A DNA stretch of 64,000 nucleotides, taken from assembly GCF_001542875.1 (NCBI RefSeq), contig NZ_LMAF01000002.1:186001-250000 (forward strand), read 5' to 3'. Positions 18,512-27,922 of this stretch are shown one piece after another; the first letter of the stretch is position 1, and every line of letters begins with the position of its first letter. Source of the DNA: Erythrobacter sp. YT30 (lineage in GTDB: Bacteria > Pseudomonadota > Alphaproteobacteria > Sphingomonadales > Sphingomonadaceae). The notes below the pieces were generated by a model. It made no database searches. It had not been told where the DNA came from and was given only the letters and a program-made list of their open reading frames with translations. Position numbers and translations under genes: made by a program.

Positions 18512-18722
18512 CGAGCAAATGTGATTTCATTATACATATCGGATACTTGGGTCGATTCATGGCTGAGTGACGGACAGGGGGTGAGAGGCCTTTTTGCGCT
18601 CGCACTCATTTTTCGCACTGGCAGACCTTAATTTGGCCTGCCCTCACAAGCAGGATCAACGGTAAGAAAGAACGCCGGGCAAAAATGGCAAATCACATGC
18701 CGTTAGGAAACCTGTTTCGACC

Positions 18723-19127
18723 CTATTCGCCTTCATCGGTCAGATCGCGCGCCACTTTGGGATCGCGCAGCAAGGCTTCGATCCGATCGGCCTCGGCAAA
18801 GCTTTCATCCTTGCGGAATTTGAGCTTGGGCGCGAACTTAAGGCCCAGCCTTTTGGCAACTTCGCGCTGGAGAAAAGCGGTGTTCTGACGCAGCGCCGTG
18901 ACGACATCATCTTCGCCCGTGCCCAGCAAGGGTTTCACATAAGCAGTCGCATTGCGAAGATCGGGCGTCATGCGCACTTCGGTAACAGCAATGTTGGACG
19001 CGCTCACCACGTCATCGTGCACTTCCTGCCGGGCGAGCAGTTCAGACAGGATGTGACGCACGCGCTCCCCAACTTTGAGAACACGGACCGATTGCTGCTC
19101 TGCGGTGAAATCTTGACGTCGAGCCAT
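18723..19127 (-). CDS. rbfA: 30S ribosome-binding factor A
   Basis: 134 residues from the ATG at 19127 ([20 protein letters not shown]). The KH-like RbfA domain shows '[21 protein letters not shown]', in part, '[17 protein letters not shown]' and '[17 protein letters not shown]'. RbfA helps mature the 16S 5' end and supports cold adaptation. It normally follows infB directly. Here a plus-strand gene, a thioesterase and a membrane-protein gene lie between them, so rbfA needs its own promoter. Confidence 0.95.
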   Translation of the reverse strand: MARRQDFTAEQQSVRVLKVGERVRHILSELLARQEVHDDVVSASNIAVTEVRMTPDLRNATAYVKPLLGTGEDDVVTALRQNTAFLQREVAKRLGLKFAPKLKFRKDESFAEADRIEALLRDPKVARDLTDEGE

Positions 19128-19306
19128 TGGATTACTTTCTTTCGAATACGGATAACATAATTCTATTGCAGGTAACAAGCTCGAAGCAAAATTCTAAGCG
19201 CTCAAGCAGAAAAGAAACGAAATAAAACAAGCATTTGAAGCCCGAAACTTGAAACCTTTTGGGCCCTTCATGCGTATTGTTCTCAGTAGCATTAAAGGAG
19301 CAATCC

Positions 19307-19561
19307 ATGAAAACCCTAACAGCAATTGTCGTCGCCGCAGCACTCGCGGCCCCTTCCATCGCCTCGGCTCAACGCCACACAACACCCGGCACGGCAGAGC
19401 GCCATGCCGCTGCGCAGGCTCAAACAGATGCAAACGCGGACGCCCAGAAAAGGAGCGAAAATCGCCGCGCAGAGAACGAAGATTCTCGTAACCTGCACAT
19501 CAATGGTGCCAAAGCGGGCAAGTTGAATCTGGCAACTGAGCGCTCAGGCGACGGCGCGTAA
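19307..19561 (+). CDS. Small exported Ala/Asn/Arg-rich protein of unknown function
   Basis: 84 residues from the ATG at 19307, with an aaaggagc Shine-Dalgarno just upstream. A clear signal peptide (TAIVVAAALAAPSIASAQ) precedes a short, hydrophilic, low-complexity mature part ending KLNLATERSGDGA. It has a strong terminator of its own. No family is recognised. It points against its neighbours, wedged between the thioesterase and rbfA. Confidence 0.7.
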   Translation: MKTLTAIVVAAALAAPSIASAQRHTTPGTAERHAAAQAQTDANADAQKRSENRRAENEDSRNLHINGAKAGKLNLATERSGDGA

Positions 19562-19590
19562 ACAGTCGAACCAATAGCAACAAACAAGAC

Positions 19591-19624
19591 GCGGGCCGTG
19601 GGGTGACCACGGCCCGCTTTTTTT
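19591..19624 (+). terminator. Rho-independent terminator of the small exported protein gene
   Basis: GCGGGCCGTGG-GGTGA-CCACGGCCCGC is an 11-bp perfect stem followed by T7, 30 bp downstream of the stop. Confidence 0.93.
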
Positions 19625-19626
19625 GC

Positions 19627-20070
19627 CTATCCCATGCCCGTTTCAGTCGGCGATGGGCGCATGGTTGGGATCGCGGTGGAAGTCGAACGCGCGAGCACAT
19701 GCCCTTCCTCGCTCAGCAATTCGCCCTCAAGAAAGATGACGCGCCGTCCGCCGCGCACAACGCGGCCCTTGCCTATGATAGTTGCGCCTCGCGGTATCAG
19801 GCCCAGCAATTGCATCGATATCTCGAGATTAAGCGGGGCCTGCTCACCATCTGTCGCCGCGACATAAGCATATCCCATCACATCATCGAGGTATCCCGCG
19901 ACAAGCCCGCCCTGCACGCCCCCGCGCCAGGTCGTCATCTCGTCTTTGACGAAAAAGCGCATGGTGGCCGTCGCCGTCTCCTCGTCGAAGGAGACGAACT
20001 CGGAGCCTAGGAGGTTCGAGTGGGGTGAACTGTCCTCACCCGCCTGAATTTGGTCGCGCCAGTTCGTCAC
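19627..20070 (-). CDS. PaaI-like hotdog-fold thioesterase
   Basis: 147 residues. The hotdog core is 'SEFVSFDEETATATMRF', 'GGVQGGLVAGYLDDVMGYA', 'PLNLEISMQLLGLIPRG' and 'GKGRVVRGGRRVIFLEGEL'. The usual HGG of PaaI-type thioesterases reads QGG here, while the catalytic-type acidic residues (YLDD) are kept. Overlap by ATGA with the upstream coiled-coil membrane protein gene shows co-translation. It is likely an acyl-CoA thioesterase with unknown substrate. Confidence 0.85.
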   Translation of the reverse strand: MTNWRDQIQAGEDSSPHSNLLGSEFVSFDEETATATMRFFVKDEMTTWRGGVQGGLVAGYLDDVMGYAYVAATDGEQAPLNLEISMQLLGLIPRGATIIGKGRVVRGGRRVIFLEGELLSEEGHVLARSTSTAIPTMRPSPTETGMG

Positions 20071-20576
20071 TGCTTAGCGCTGCTTCGTCTTAGTCCAAGC
20101 CAGCCAACAAATCCAAGCAAGATCGCGATGATTGAGGCTGCCAAGCTGAGCAGGATTGTACGCAACTCTGCCACTTGCTGCCTAAGATTTTCTATCTGCG
20201 TAGTCTGTTGAGCTGTCAGATCATCGCTATCATCACGCATCGCAGCCAGCGCTATGATGCGCTCTGCTTTGTCTGATAAAGCTTCGTCTAGTGCTGCTTG
20301 CCGTTCCTCGATCATCAGTATTCGCGAGCTGTCTACAGGATCGACTGGATCTCCTTCTGAGTAAAGGTCGGTCTTTATCGTATCAATTTGATCGATAAGA
20401 GCCTTAATCTGTGAGCTTTGTTCGCTGTCAATCGACGGGCCTGACGGAGTAGGCTCAATGAATGCTAGTAGTGTTACGCCTAGCGCGAAAATCGCCACAA
20501 CACCCCCAATTGAGCTGGCAGCCCACGATAGATAGCGCCAAAACGCGTCTACTGGTCCGTCGCGTTCCTCGCTCAC
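20067..20576 (-). CDS. Two-pass membrane protein with long coiled-coil loop, unknown
   Basis: 169 residues. A first membrane helix at about 18-38 (ASSIGGVVAIFALGVTLLAF), then a roughly 100-residue hydrophilic helical segment rich in Glu/Gln/Asp (IKALIDQIDTIKTDL, ENLRQQVAELRTI). A second membrane helix is at about 142-162 (LAASIIAILLGFVGWLGL). No family is recognised. Its start overlaps the infB stop (ATGA) and its stop overlaps the thioesterase start, so it is translated from the infB transcript. Confidence 0.7.
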   Translation of the reverse strand: MSEERDGPVDAFWRYLSWAASSIGGVVAIFALGVTLLAFIEPTPSGPSIDSEQSSQIKALIDQIDTIKTDLYSEGDPVDPVDSSRILMIEERQAALDEALSDKAERIIALAAMRDDSDDLTAQQTTQIENLRQQVAELRTILLSLAASIIAILLGFVGWLGLRRSSAKQ

Positions 20577-23107
20577 CCAACCTCCAGCGTCCGCTCGCGT
20601 TCTTCGACTTCGAACACCTCCAGCTGGTCGCCCGGTTGAATGTCGTTCGTGTCCTCAAGCACCACGCCGCATTCGAGGCCTGCACGGACCTCGTCCACAT
20701 CGTCCTTGAAACGGCGGAGTGAAGCGATTGTTGTCGCCGAAACGATGACATCTTCGCGAGTGAGACGCGCAAAGAGACCTTTGCGGATGACGCCTTCTTC
20801 GACCAGCAGACCTGCTGCCTTGTCTTTCTTGCCCGATTTGAAGACCTGTTTGACTTCGGCGCGGCCAACAACGGTTTCGATCCGCTCTGGGCCAAGCTCG
20901 CCGGCCATTTCCTTCGCGACTTCTTCGGTGAGGTGATAGATCACATCGTAATACATCATCCGCACGCCATCGCGTTTGACGAGCTCGCGCGCTTTCGCAT
21001 TGGGGCGCACGTTAAAGCCGATGATCGGCGCTTCGGAAGCTGCTGCCAATGTGACATCGCTCTCGGTAATCGCTCCAACACCTGCATGCAGAACGCGGAC
21101 CTTGATCTCGTCATTTGAGATATTGTGAAGCGCGGTAACAATAGCCTCGACCGATCCCTGCACGTCTGCTTTCACCAAAACGGGCCATTCGATCACGTTT
21201 GAGGCGAGGTTGTTGAACATCGTGTCAAAGCTGGTCGGAGCAAGCGCGGTGCGCTTCTCGGTCGCTTTTTCCTGACGGTATGCGGCGACTTCGCGCGCAC
21301 GCTGTTCGTTCTCAACCACGGTCAACTGGTCGCCAGCCGATGGCACACCGCCAAGGCCCAGAACCTCAACCGGCATGGATGGGCCAGCCTCTTTGATCTG
21401 CTTGCCGCTATCATTGACGATCGCGCGAACACGGCCGCTTTCGGTGCCAACCACAAAGGTATCGCCGCGCTTCAGCGTTCCGCGCGTGATGAGCACAGTC
21501 GCAACCGGGCCGCGGCCCTTATCAAGCTGCGCTTCGACCACGGTTGCATCGGCATCGCGATCCGGACGCGCTTTGAGTTCGAGCAATTCGGCCTGAAGCG
21601 AGATTTTCTCAAGCAGCTCATCAAGGCCCGTCTTCTTAGTCGCCGAGATTTCAACGTCCTGCACATCGCCCGACAGTTTCTCAACGATCACCTCATGTTC
21701 GAGCAGACGGTTGCGGATATTGTCCGGATCTGCCTCTGGCTTATCCATCTTGTTGATCGCAACGATCATCGGGACGCCGGCTGCCTTGGTGTGATTGATG
21801 GCTTCAATCGTCTGCGGCATGATGCCGTCATCAGCTGCCACCACCAGCACCACAATATCGGTAACCCCCGCACCGCGAGCACGCATTTCTGTAAAGGCCG
21901 CGTGGCCTGGCGTATCGAGGAAAGTGATCGTCTGCTTATCCTTGGTTTTCACCTGATAGCTGCCGATATGCTGAGTAATACCGCCCGCTTCGCCTTTGGT
22001 AACATTGGCGTTACGCAAGGCATCAAGCAGCGATGTTTTGCCGTGATCGACGTGGCCCATGATGGTGACAACCGGTGGACGCGGTTTCAGCGTTTCTTCC
22101 GGATCGACATCCTCTTCGGTGTCGATATCGACATCAGCTTCTGAGACTTTCTCGATATTGTGGCCAAACTGTTCGACCAGCAGCTCTGCTGTGTCCTGAT
22201 CGATGGTCTGGTTAACCGTGACCATCATGTCCAGATTGAACAGCTCTTTGACGAGGTCTGCGCCTTTTTCGCCCATCCGCTTGGCGAGTTCGCCAACGGT
22301 AATTGCTTCAGGGACCACAACATCGCGGATTTGTTTCTCGCGCGGCGCTGCTGGACCGCCTTGAGCGCGGCGTTCTTTTTCGCGAGCGCGCTTCAGCGCG
22401 GCGAGTGAACGAGCGCGGCGGCCCTCATCTTCGTTGAGCGCTTTGGTGACAGTGAGTTTGCCAGAGCGCCGTTTGTCCTTGCCGCCGCCACCGGTATCCT
22501 TGGCGGCGCGCTTGTCTTCTTTCTTTTTCTTTTCAGGCTTCTTGGGCTCTGGACGCGCCACAGGTGTAAACTTGCGCGCAACCGTTCCCTTTTCACCTTT
22601 CTTGGCAGCCGGTTCGCTTTCGGCATCGTCCAACGCTGTTTCGGCAGCAGCGGATGCCTCAGCCTCTTCGGCTGCTTGTTTCGCAGCTTCTTCTTCAGCC
22701 TTTTTGTTCTCTTCGCGCTGGCGAGCCTCTTCCTCAGCGGCTTCCTTGGCACGCTGTTCGTCACGCTTGCGCGCTTCTTCGGCGAGCTTCAGGCGCTCTT
22801 CTTCAGCCTCACGCTGAAGACGGGCGACGCGTTCTTGCGGCGTTTCGCTGGGCGGGGCAGGCTTTTTCTTCTTTGGCGCACCAGATGCTCCGCTCGCTGG
22901 GGGAGGCGGAGGAGGAGGCGGAGGAGGCGCTGCCTCTGGTGCAGGGGCAGGTGTTTCGCCGGGCTTGGTGAGCTTGCGGCGGCGCTTCACTTCCACGGCC
23001 ACCTTATTGGTGCGGCCATGGCTAAAGGTCTGCTTGACCTCGCCAGCATCAACCGCGCGTTTAAGGCCCAGTGGTTTACGTGTGCGTTTTTCTTTTTCGT
23101 CGCTCAT
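20573..23107 (-). CDS. infB: Translation initiation factor IF-2
   Basis: 844 residues. The long low-complexity N-terminus is rich in Ala/Glu/Lys/Pro, including a run of prolines near residue 65. The G domain near residue 350 has [18 protein letters not shown] and NKMDKPEAD. Domains II-IV then bind fMet-tRNA. The 'ERTLEV' end is typical. IF-2 places initiator tRNA on the 30S subunit. It sits in the rimP-nusA-ylxR-infB operon, 45 bp after ylxR. Confidence 0.98.
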   Translation of the reverse strand: MSDEKEKRTRKPLGLKRAVDAGEVKQTFSHGRTNKVAVEVKRRRKLTKPGETPAPAPEAAPPPPPPPPPPASGASGAPKKKKPAPPSETPQERVARLQREAEEERLKLAEEARKRDEQRAKEAAEEEARQREENKKAEEEAAKQAAEEAEASAAAETALDDAESEPAAKKGEKGTVARKFTPVARPEPKKPEKKKKEDKRAAKDTGGGGKDKRRSGKLTVTKALNEDEGRRARSLAALKRAREKERRAQGGPAAPREKQIRDVVVPEAITVGELAKRMGEKGADLVKELFNLDMMVTVNQTIDQDTAELLVEQFGHNIEKVSEADVDIDTEEDVDPEETLKPRPPVVTIMGHVDHGKTSLLDALRNANVTKGEAGGITQHIGSYQVKTKDKQTITFLDTPGHAAFTEMRARGAGVTDIVVLVVAADDGIMPQTIEAINHTKAAGVPMIVAINKMDKPEADPDNIRNRLLEHEVIVEKLSGDVQDVEISATKKTGLDELLEKISLQAELLELKARPDRDADATVVEAQLDKGRGPVATVLITRGTLKRGDTFVVGTESGRVRAIVNDSGKQIKEAGPSMPVEVLGLGGVPSAGDQLTVVENEQRAREVAAYRQEKATEKRTALAPTSFDTMFNNLASNVIEWPVLVKADVQGSVEAIVTALHNISNDEIKVRVLHAGVGAITESDVTLAAASEAPIIGFNVRPNAKARELVKRDGVRMMYYDVIYHLTEEVAKEMAGELGPERIETVVGRAEVKQVFKSGKKDKAAGLLVEEGVIRKGLFARLTREDVIVSATTIASLRRFKDDVDEVRAGLECGVVLEDTNDIQPGDQLEVFEVEERERTLEVG

Positions 23108-23152
23108 TATGTGCTCAAAAGCCCTTCAAAAATAATCATTTCCGCCCGCCGA

Positions 23153-23902
23153 TTAATCTGCGTGCGCAGCGCGTGATGCGCTGGTGTTCAATCCTTCAAA
23201 AGCGGCCTGTTCACCGCTCACAAACCGTGTCAGACGATCAATCGCCTGACCAATCCTGACCACCGCGCGTCTGTCACCAGAACGCCCTGAAATTCCCAGA
23301 TGGACGGTATTCTCGCGGCCCAATGCCACAGACAGGCTTGCCCGGTCCAGTGGTAAGGTAATGCCGCGAAGACCGGAACCTTCTGCATCAGAGCCAACGC
23401 GCCATGCCTGATCAAGCCGCTTGCGCCCATCTTCGCTTGCGTCATTCGCGTGGCACAACAGCGCAATCCGCCCCGTGCGCGCGTGCTCTTCAATCCGGGC
23501 AGAACCCAAGACCAAAGTGCCTGCGCGCCATTCCAGGCCCAACCTGTCAGACAAGCTGCGGCGCAAAGCAGCCTCGATCAAACTGGGCAGATCATCCGGA
23601 ATGGTAAGCGCTGCATCCTTTGGGCCACCTTTGAATGCACGCATCAGCACACGCTTGAAATGGCCATCGGCAATGGCAGCTTCAAGTGCTGCCTTATCAG
23701 GCATGATCCAAGCGCCCCTGCCCGGCGCTTTGCCGGCGGGATCTGGCAGAACCAGTCCATCAGGCGAAATGGCCAGCCGGATCAGCTGTTCGCGCGGCAA
23801 AGTGTCGCCCGACAGCACGCAGCGGCGTTCACTCGCGGAAGCACGAGTGCCCGAAGGATCAGCGATGGCGGAGTTTACGCGCTCATTGGGTGGAGTCCGC
23901 AT
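23153..23902 (-). CDS. YlxR-family RNA-binding protein (DUF448) with C-terminal L7Ae-like domain
   Basis: 249 residues from the ATG at 23902, overlapping the end of nusA by about 20 nt. The N-terminal YlxR/DUF448 domain has 'ERRCVLSGDTLPREQLIRLA' (RxCV motif), the 'PGRGAWIMPDKAALEAA' segment (GRGA motif) and 'FKRVLMRAFKG'. The C-terminal half 'AGTLVLGSARIEEHARTGRI' with 'ALLCHANDASEDG' resembles the L7Ae-like domain often fused to YlxR in alphaproteobacteria. A role in RNA binding within the nusA-infB operon is inferred. Confidence 0.88.
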   Translation of the reverse strand: MRTPPNERVNSAIADPSGTRASASERRCVLSGDTLPREQLIRLAISPDGLVLPDPAGKAPGRGAWIMPDKAALEAAIADGHFKRVLMRAFKGGPKDAALTIPDDLPSLIEAALRRSLSDRLGLEWRAGTLVLGSARIEEHARTGRIALLCHANDASEDGRKRLDQAWRVGSDAEGSGLRGITLPLDRASLSVALGRENTVHLGISGRSGDRRAVVRIGQAIDRLTRFVSGEQAAFEGLNTSASRAAHAD

Positions 23903-25535
23903 CGGCGGCCTCCTGTGCTTCGGCCGCAGCAGGTGCCGCGTCCTCTTCATCTTCGAACCAGTGTGCGCGGGCAGCCATGATGATCTCGTTGCCCTGCTCT
24001 TCGCTCAAACCGTATTCGCCCAGAACGCCGCCCTTGTCCTGCTCGCGTTGAGGGCGACGCATGGGGGGACCATCGGCGTTGTTGCGACGCTTGGGTGCTT
24101 CGCGCTTCTTCGCGATCAATTCATCGGTGGCGAGATCGGCAACATCATCAAGCGTCTTGAGCCCTGCCTTGCCCAAAGTCACCAACATGGCTTCTGTCAG
24201 ATGGGGCAACTCCGCAATCGCATCTTCTACGCCCAGCTCGCGCCGAGCGACACGATGCGCTTCTTCGGCACGTTCAATCGCTTCGACAGCGCGGCTTTGC
24301 AGCTCTTCGGCGAGTTCTTCGTCAAAACCTTCAATGGCTGCGAGTTCGGCGAGTTCGACGTATGCAACCTCTTCGAGCTCGGCAAAACCTTCTGCCACGA
24401 GTAGCTGTGAGAGCGTTTCATCAACGTCCAGCTCTTCTTCAAACATCTTGGAGCGCTCAGCGAACTCCTTCGAACGTTTCTCGCTCGCCTCTTCCTCGGT
24501 CATGATATCGATCTGTTGACCGGTCAGTTGGCTTGCAAGCCGCACGTTTTGACCGCGGCGGCCAATCGCCAGGCTAAGCTGATCGTCGGGCACGACCACT
24601 TCGATACGCCCATCGTCTTCGTCTAGGACAACGCGAGCAACCGTGGCAGGCTGCAATGCGTTCACGATGAACGTTGCGGTGTCTTCAGACCACGGGATGA
24701 TGTCGATCTTTTCGCCCTGCAATTCCTGCACGACTGCCTGAACGCGGCTGCCTTTCATACCCACACAGGCACCAACCGGATCGATTGAGCTATCGTGGCT
24801 GATAACGCCGATCTTGGCGCGGCTGCCCGGATCACGTGCGGCGGCCTTGATCTCGATGATGCCGTCATAAATCTCTGGCACTTCCTGCGCGAACAGTTTG
24901 CGCATGAAGTCTGGCGCGGCACGGCTGAGAAAAATCTGCGGACCGCGATTGTTGCGTTCTACCTTCGTGATGAGCGCGCGGACACGCTCACCCACACGGG
25001 CGGCTTCGCGAGGGATCTGCTGGTCGCGGCGGATCACACCTTCGGCGCGGCCGAGGTTGACGATCACGTGACCGAATTCAACAGACTTGATGACGCCGGT
25101 GATGATTTCACCTGCGCGATCCTTGAATTCCTCGAACTGGCGCTCGCGCTCAGCATCGCGGACCTTCTGGAAGATCACCTGCTTCGCAGACTGCGCATCA
25201 ATGCGGCCCAGATCGACCGGAGGCAGCGGATCGACGATGAAGTCACCAATCGAAGCGCCGTCTTGCAGCTTTTGCGCCTGCTTCAGATCGACCTGCTTGA
25301 AGTAGTCTTCTACCTCTTCGACCACTTCGACAACGCGCCACAGCGTCAGATCGCCCGTTTGCGGATCAAGCTTTGCGCGAATGTCGTTCTCGGCGCCATA
25401 ACGGTTGCGCGCGGATTTCTGGATCGCTTCTTCCATCGCCTCAATGACGATGCTTTTGTCGATCATCTTTTCCGATGCGACGGAGTTCGCGATTGCAAGC
25501 AATTCTGCCTTATTGGCGGAAATGGCACTGGCCAT
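23883..25535 (-). CDS. nusA: Transcription termination/antitermination protein NusA
   Basis: 550 residues. An N-terminal RNAP-binding domain (KMIDKSIVIEAMEEAIQKSA) comes first. An S1 domain near 140-200 (ITGVIKSVEFGHVIVNLG) and two KH domains (GACVGMKGSRVQAV; 'SLAIGRRGQNVRLA') follow. Helix-hairpin-helix/acidic-repeat regions (LLVAEGFAELEEVAY; MLVTLGKAGLKTLDDVA) and an acidic tail close the protein. It controls pausing, termination and antitermination. It overlaps rimP by one base (TAATG). Confidence 0.97.
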   Translation of the reverse strand: MASAISANKAELLAIANSVASEKMIDKSIVIEAMEEAIQKSARNRYGAENDIRAKLDPQTGDLTLWRVVEVVEEVEDYFKQVDLKQAQKLQDGASIGDFIVDPLPPVDLGRIDAQSAKQVIFQKVRDAERERQFEEFKDRAGEIITGVIKSVEFGHVIVNLGRAEGVIRRDQQIPREAARVGERVRALITKVERNNRGPQIFLSRAAPDFMRKLFAQEVPEIYDGIIEIKAAARDPGSRAKIGVISHDSSIDPVGACVGMKGSRVQAVVQELQGEKIDIIPWSEDTATFIVNALQPATVARVVLDEDDGRIEVVVPDDQLSLAIGRRGQNVRLASQLTGQQIDIMTEEEASEKRSKEFAERSKMFEEELDVDETLSQLLVAEGFAELEEVAYVELAELAAIEGFDEELAEELQSRAVEAIERAEEAHRVARRELGVEDAIAELPHLTEAMLVTLGKAGLKTLDDVADLATDELIAKKREAPKRRNNADGPPMRRPQREQDKGGVLGEYGLSEEQGNEIIMAARAHWFEDEEDAAPAAAEAQEAADADSTQ

Positions 25536-26143
25536 TAGTCGTCTGCCTTTTCTTCTGTGTCTTCTTCAAGTGTATCGGCGCCGCTTGCGTCAAGCGGCTT
25601 TGTCGCAGCGATCAGCTTGTCGGTGAGGACGAGCTTTGCGCTGTGGATCAATTCGCGCGGCAAGTCCACCGCGCCGGTTTTTGCATCGTCGATTGATACG
25701 ACGCCGTTTTCAAAACTCGTGAGCTCACCTTTGAACACGCGCTTGTCGCTTGTGTCGCCAGTCCAGCCCTTTTGCATGACGATCCGCGCATCATGGCCAG
25801 TCCATGCGGTGAAGTCCTTGTTGCGCGTCAAAGGACGATCAATGCCCGGAGATGACACTTCGAGGTGATAGGCACCTTCGACGAGAACCTCGCCCGCTTC
25901 TTCCCGCGTATCGATCAATTCCGATACACGGCGCGATAGCTCGGCGCATTGCTCGATCACCAATTGTCCTGTCGAGGGATCCTCAGCCATGATCTGGAGC
26001 GCCTGACCGCCCTCGCCCGCTTCCGACTGCATCATTTGGACGCGCACCAGCTCAAACCCCAAAGCCTCAGCCTCGGGTTCAACCAGTTCAATAAGCCGCG
26101 TCAGATCGGTCACGAATGTCTTTCTATCAAAATCAGGTGACAC
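25535..26143 (-). CDS. rimP: Ribosome maturation factor RimP
   Basis: 202 residues. The N-terminal domain has 'LIELVEPEAEALGFELVRVQ' and 'LSRRVSELIDT', then the family motif YHLEVSSPGIDRPL near residue 95. A C-terminal SH3-like domain ('FKGELTSFENGVVSID') and an acidic tail follow. RimP assists 30S maturation. It is the first gene of rimP-nusA-ylxR-infB. The leader 26144-26285 shows no tRNA or gene that I can support. Confidence 0.95.
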   Translation of the reverse strand: MSPDFDRKTFVTDLTRLIELVEPEAEALGFELVRVQMMQSEAGEGGQALQIMAEDPSTGQLVIEQCAELSRRVSELIDTREEAGEVLVEGAYHLEVSSPGIDRPLTRNKDFTAWTGHDARIVMQKGWTGDTSDKRVFKGELTSFENGVVSIDDAKTGAVDLPRELIHSAKLVLTDKLIAATKPLDASGADTLEEDTEEKADD

Positions 26144-26285
26144 TGATGATACAAAGGCGATTTGAGCCGGCCCCTTGCGGCGCCAGCGTCCAAACTTTGT
26201 ATCGACAATGTCGGGATGCCATTCAGTTAGGCTTGTCGAGAGGCTTTGACAAGGGGGCTTTCAAGATCGGCAGCAGAATGCTCGA

Positions 26286-26687
26286 CTATTTTGCACCCAT
26301 TACCCAGGCACGCACTTCGGATCTCAGCGCTTGCATCTCGCGTTCTTCGAAGGTTTCTGCAAATTGCCTCACCGCAAGGACATCCGATTGGGTAAGCGGA
26401 GCCTCAAATTCGAGGCCATTGATGCCGCCATTGGCCCCCTTGCTCTGGCGCACAATTGTGCCGAATTGGTCGATCCCATGCAATTCAAGGATCGCACTTG
26501 CACCGCCGCGCAATGGTTCCTCTAGGCCGATCTTGGCCCCTGTCTGCGAGAGATCGAGCAAGATGCAGCGGCGCGTGTCGGTCATGGTCTGAAGTCGCGC
26601 TGGCAAAGAAAGCCGCAACCGCGCAGCACCGCGCCGTCCGATGACGATGGGATCGTCAAGAGGTAAAGCTTGGTTTTGGCCAGACAT
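26286..26687 (-). CDS. PilZ-domain protein
   Basis: 133 residues. The c-di-GMP-binding PilZ signatures are an Arg-rich 'GRRGAARLRLSLPARL' and, about 25 residues on, 'LDLSQTGAKIGLEEPL' (DxSxxG). It is a single-domain protein, so it probably acts as a c-di-GMP effector on an unknown partner. It is monocistronic, upstream of rimP on the same strand. Confidence 0.85.
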   Translation of the reverse strand: MSGQNQALPLDDPIVIGRRGAARLRLSLPARLQTMTDTRRCILLDLSQTGAKIGLEEPLRGGASAILELHGIDQFGTIVRQSKGANGGINGLEFEAPLTQSDVLAVRQFAETFEEREMQALRSEVRAWVMGAK

Positions 26688-26786
26688 AGCGCTCTGGCGT
26701 TAGAGCGCTTTCGTTAGCAGCGCCCTCGATCAGGCTAAGGAGTCATGCGGATGGCTCAGGCCGATTTGGTGACTAATCAGACCCGT

Positions 26787-27062
26787 TTATTCAGCACCCC
26801 AGTCATTGTCCGGATCGCTGGCATCATACCCCCAATCATCTTCTGCCAAGTCGCGCTCTTGCGCTCTTTTGGCCTTCAGCTGGCTGCGTTGTTCATTGCT
26901 TTCTGCAATGCTGGTCGCAGCATCATCCGCAGCGGACGATGCTATGCGGGAAACGCCTTGGCTCATGATATAGCCAAAAACGATCATGCAAAGCATGAAG
27001 AGCGCAAAGATTGCTCTGACGGCGGTGGTCAGATTGTCCAGAAAATCAGCAATTGCGCGCAT
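26787..27062 (-). CDS. Small single-pass membrane protein with acidic tail, unknown
   Basis: 91 residues. One membrane helix at about 15-36 (VRAIFALFMLCMIVFGYIM) is followed by an Ala/Ser-rich helix, a charged stretch (RSQLKAKRAQERDLAEDDW) and an acidic, Trp-containing end. No family is recognised. The open frame, composition and orientation match its neighbours. Confidence 0.55.
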   Translation of the reverse strand: MRAIADFLDNLTTAVRAIFALFMLCMIVFGYIMSQGVSRIASSAADDAATSIAESNEQRSQLKAKRAQERDLAEDDWGYDASDPDNDWGAE

Positions 27063-27175
27063 GTCCTGCCCCTAACCAACCACATGGACGTTCAATCAGG
27101 GATGATGGGTAGCCCTATGAGCGTAAACAACGGGTTAGGAGAGAAGTCCTATGGCGGGCCATTTATCTGTGCACT

Positions 27176-27571
27176 TCAAGCCGGAATCTCAGGCATCTCA
27201 CCATAATCACGCCGCTGACCATCGGTGTAGAAGGCTTCCCAGATGATACCGTCGGGATCGCGGGTCCAGCTTTTGAATGAGTGGGCATAGCAGCACTGCG
27301 TTTCGCCTTCATGGAAAGCAGGTTCGCCTATCGCTTGAATTCTTTCGCGAATGTCGGCGAGTTCATCATCACTACTCGCCTGCAATCCGACATGAGCAAT
27401 TCCGACTTTATCGATGGCAGGCTCGATCGAAAAGTTGATCAAGGGATCATCGAGCATCCATTTCCTGTAATCGGGTTCATTCACGGTGGGCTCAACGCCG
27501 AAGAATGCCGTGTAATATTCAGTCGACTTGGCAAGGTCGGATACGCGAAGGTTTAGGTGGAAGCGTTTCAT
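27176..27571 (-). CDS. arsI: ArsI/CadI-family VOC metalloenzyme (putative C-As lyase)
   Basis: 131 residues from the ATG at 27571, overlapping the arsR stop by ATGA. It has a VOC fold with metal-ligand candidates H5 (MKRFHLNL), H60 (GIAHVGLQ) and E112 (IIWEAF). The vicinal cysteine pair C93-C94 in ETQCCYAHSFKSW is the trait that marks ArsI organoarsenical lyases and their CadI relatives. ArsI cleaves the C-As bond of trivalent aromatic or methyl arsenicals. Coupling to an ArsR-type regulator supports an arsenic or heavy-metal role. No arsB/acr3/arsC is in the window. Confidence 0.82.
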   Translation of the reverse strand: MKRFHLNLRVSDLAKSTEYYTAFFGVEPTVNEPDYRKWMLDDPLINFSIEPAIDKVGIAHVGLQASSDDELADIRERIQAIGEPAFHEGETQCCYAHSFKSWTRDPDGIIWEAFYTDGQRRDYGEMPEIPA

Positions 27572-27921
27572 GATGACTCCGTTTCTGTAAAGGCATCGAC
27601 CAGCTGCGGGTCGATGCGATCGGCGGCGCAGCAATTGGTCATGAGGAAGGCAATAAGACGGCTCATTGCAGCGTAATTGGCGGTGTAGATAATTGAGCGA
27701 GACTCGCGCCTTTCGTTCACCAATCCAGCATGCTTCAAAGTGGTGAGGTGAAAGCTGAGCGAGCTAGGCGCTACGCCAAGCCGTTTCGCAATCGCACCGG
27801 CAGCCATTCCTCCCCGCCCGGCTTCGACCAATGCGCGGAACGTGGCGAGGCGGTTTTCTTGACCTAATGCATTCAGCGCCGTGACCGCTGAGGCTAGATT
27901 TTCTTTTTCTGATGTTTTCAT
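27568..27921 (-). CDS. arsR: ArsR/SmtB-family metalloregulator
   Basis: 117 residues. A winged helix-turn-helix (KRLGVAPSSLSFHLTTLKHAGLVN in two pieces; wing 'RRESRSIIYTAN') forms the core. Sensor cysteines are not in the classical alpha-3 position; instead a C97-C98 pair sits near the C-terminus (LMTNCCAADR), like the Acidithiobacillus-type ArsR. It is expected to repress its own operon and release on As(III). It overlaps arsI and has an operator at its promoter. Confidence 0.88.
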   Translation of the reverse strand: MKTSEKENLASAVTALNALGQENRLATFRALVEAGRGGMAAGAIAKRLGVAPSSLSFHLTTLKHAGLVNERRESRSIIYTANYAAMSRLIAFLMTNCCAADRIDPQLVDAFTETESS

Positions 27922-27922
27922 T

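Noticed and set aside
20640..25540. Long open frames on the plus strand opposite infB and nusA
   Set aside because: They are antisense shadows of strongly conserved minus-strand genes caused by GC-rich codon bias; their translations show no recognisable domain.
26144..26285. tRNA upstream of rimP, as metY in enterics
   Set aside because: No cloverleaf or TTCGA-type T-arm can be formed in the stretch.
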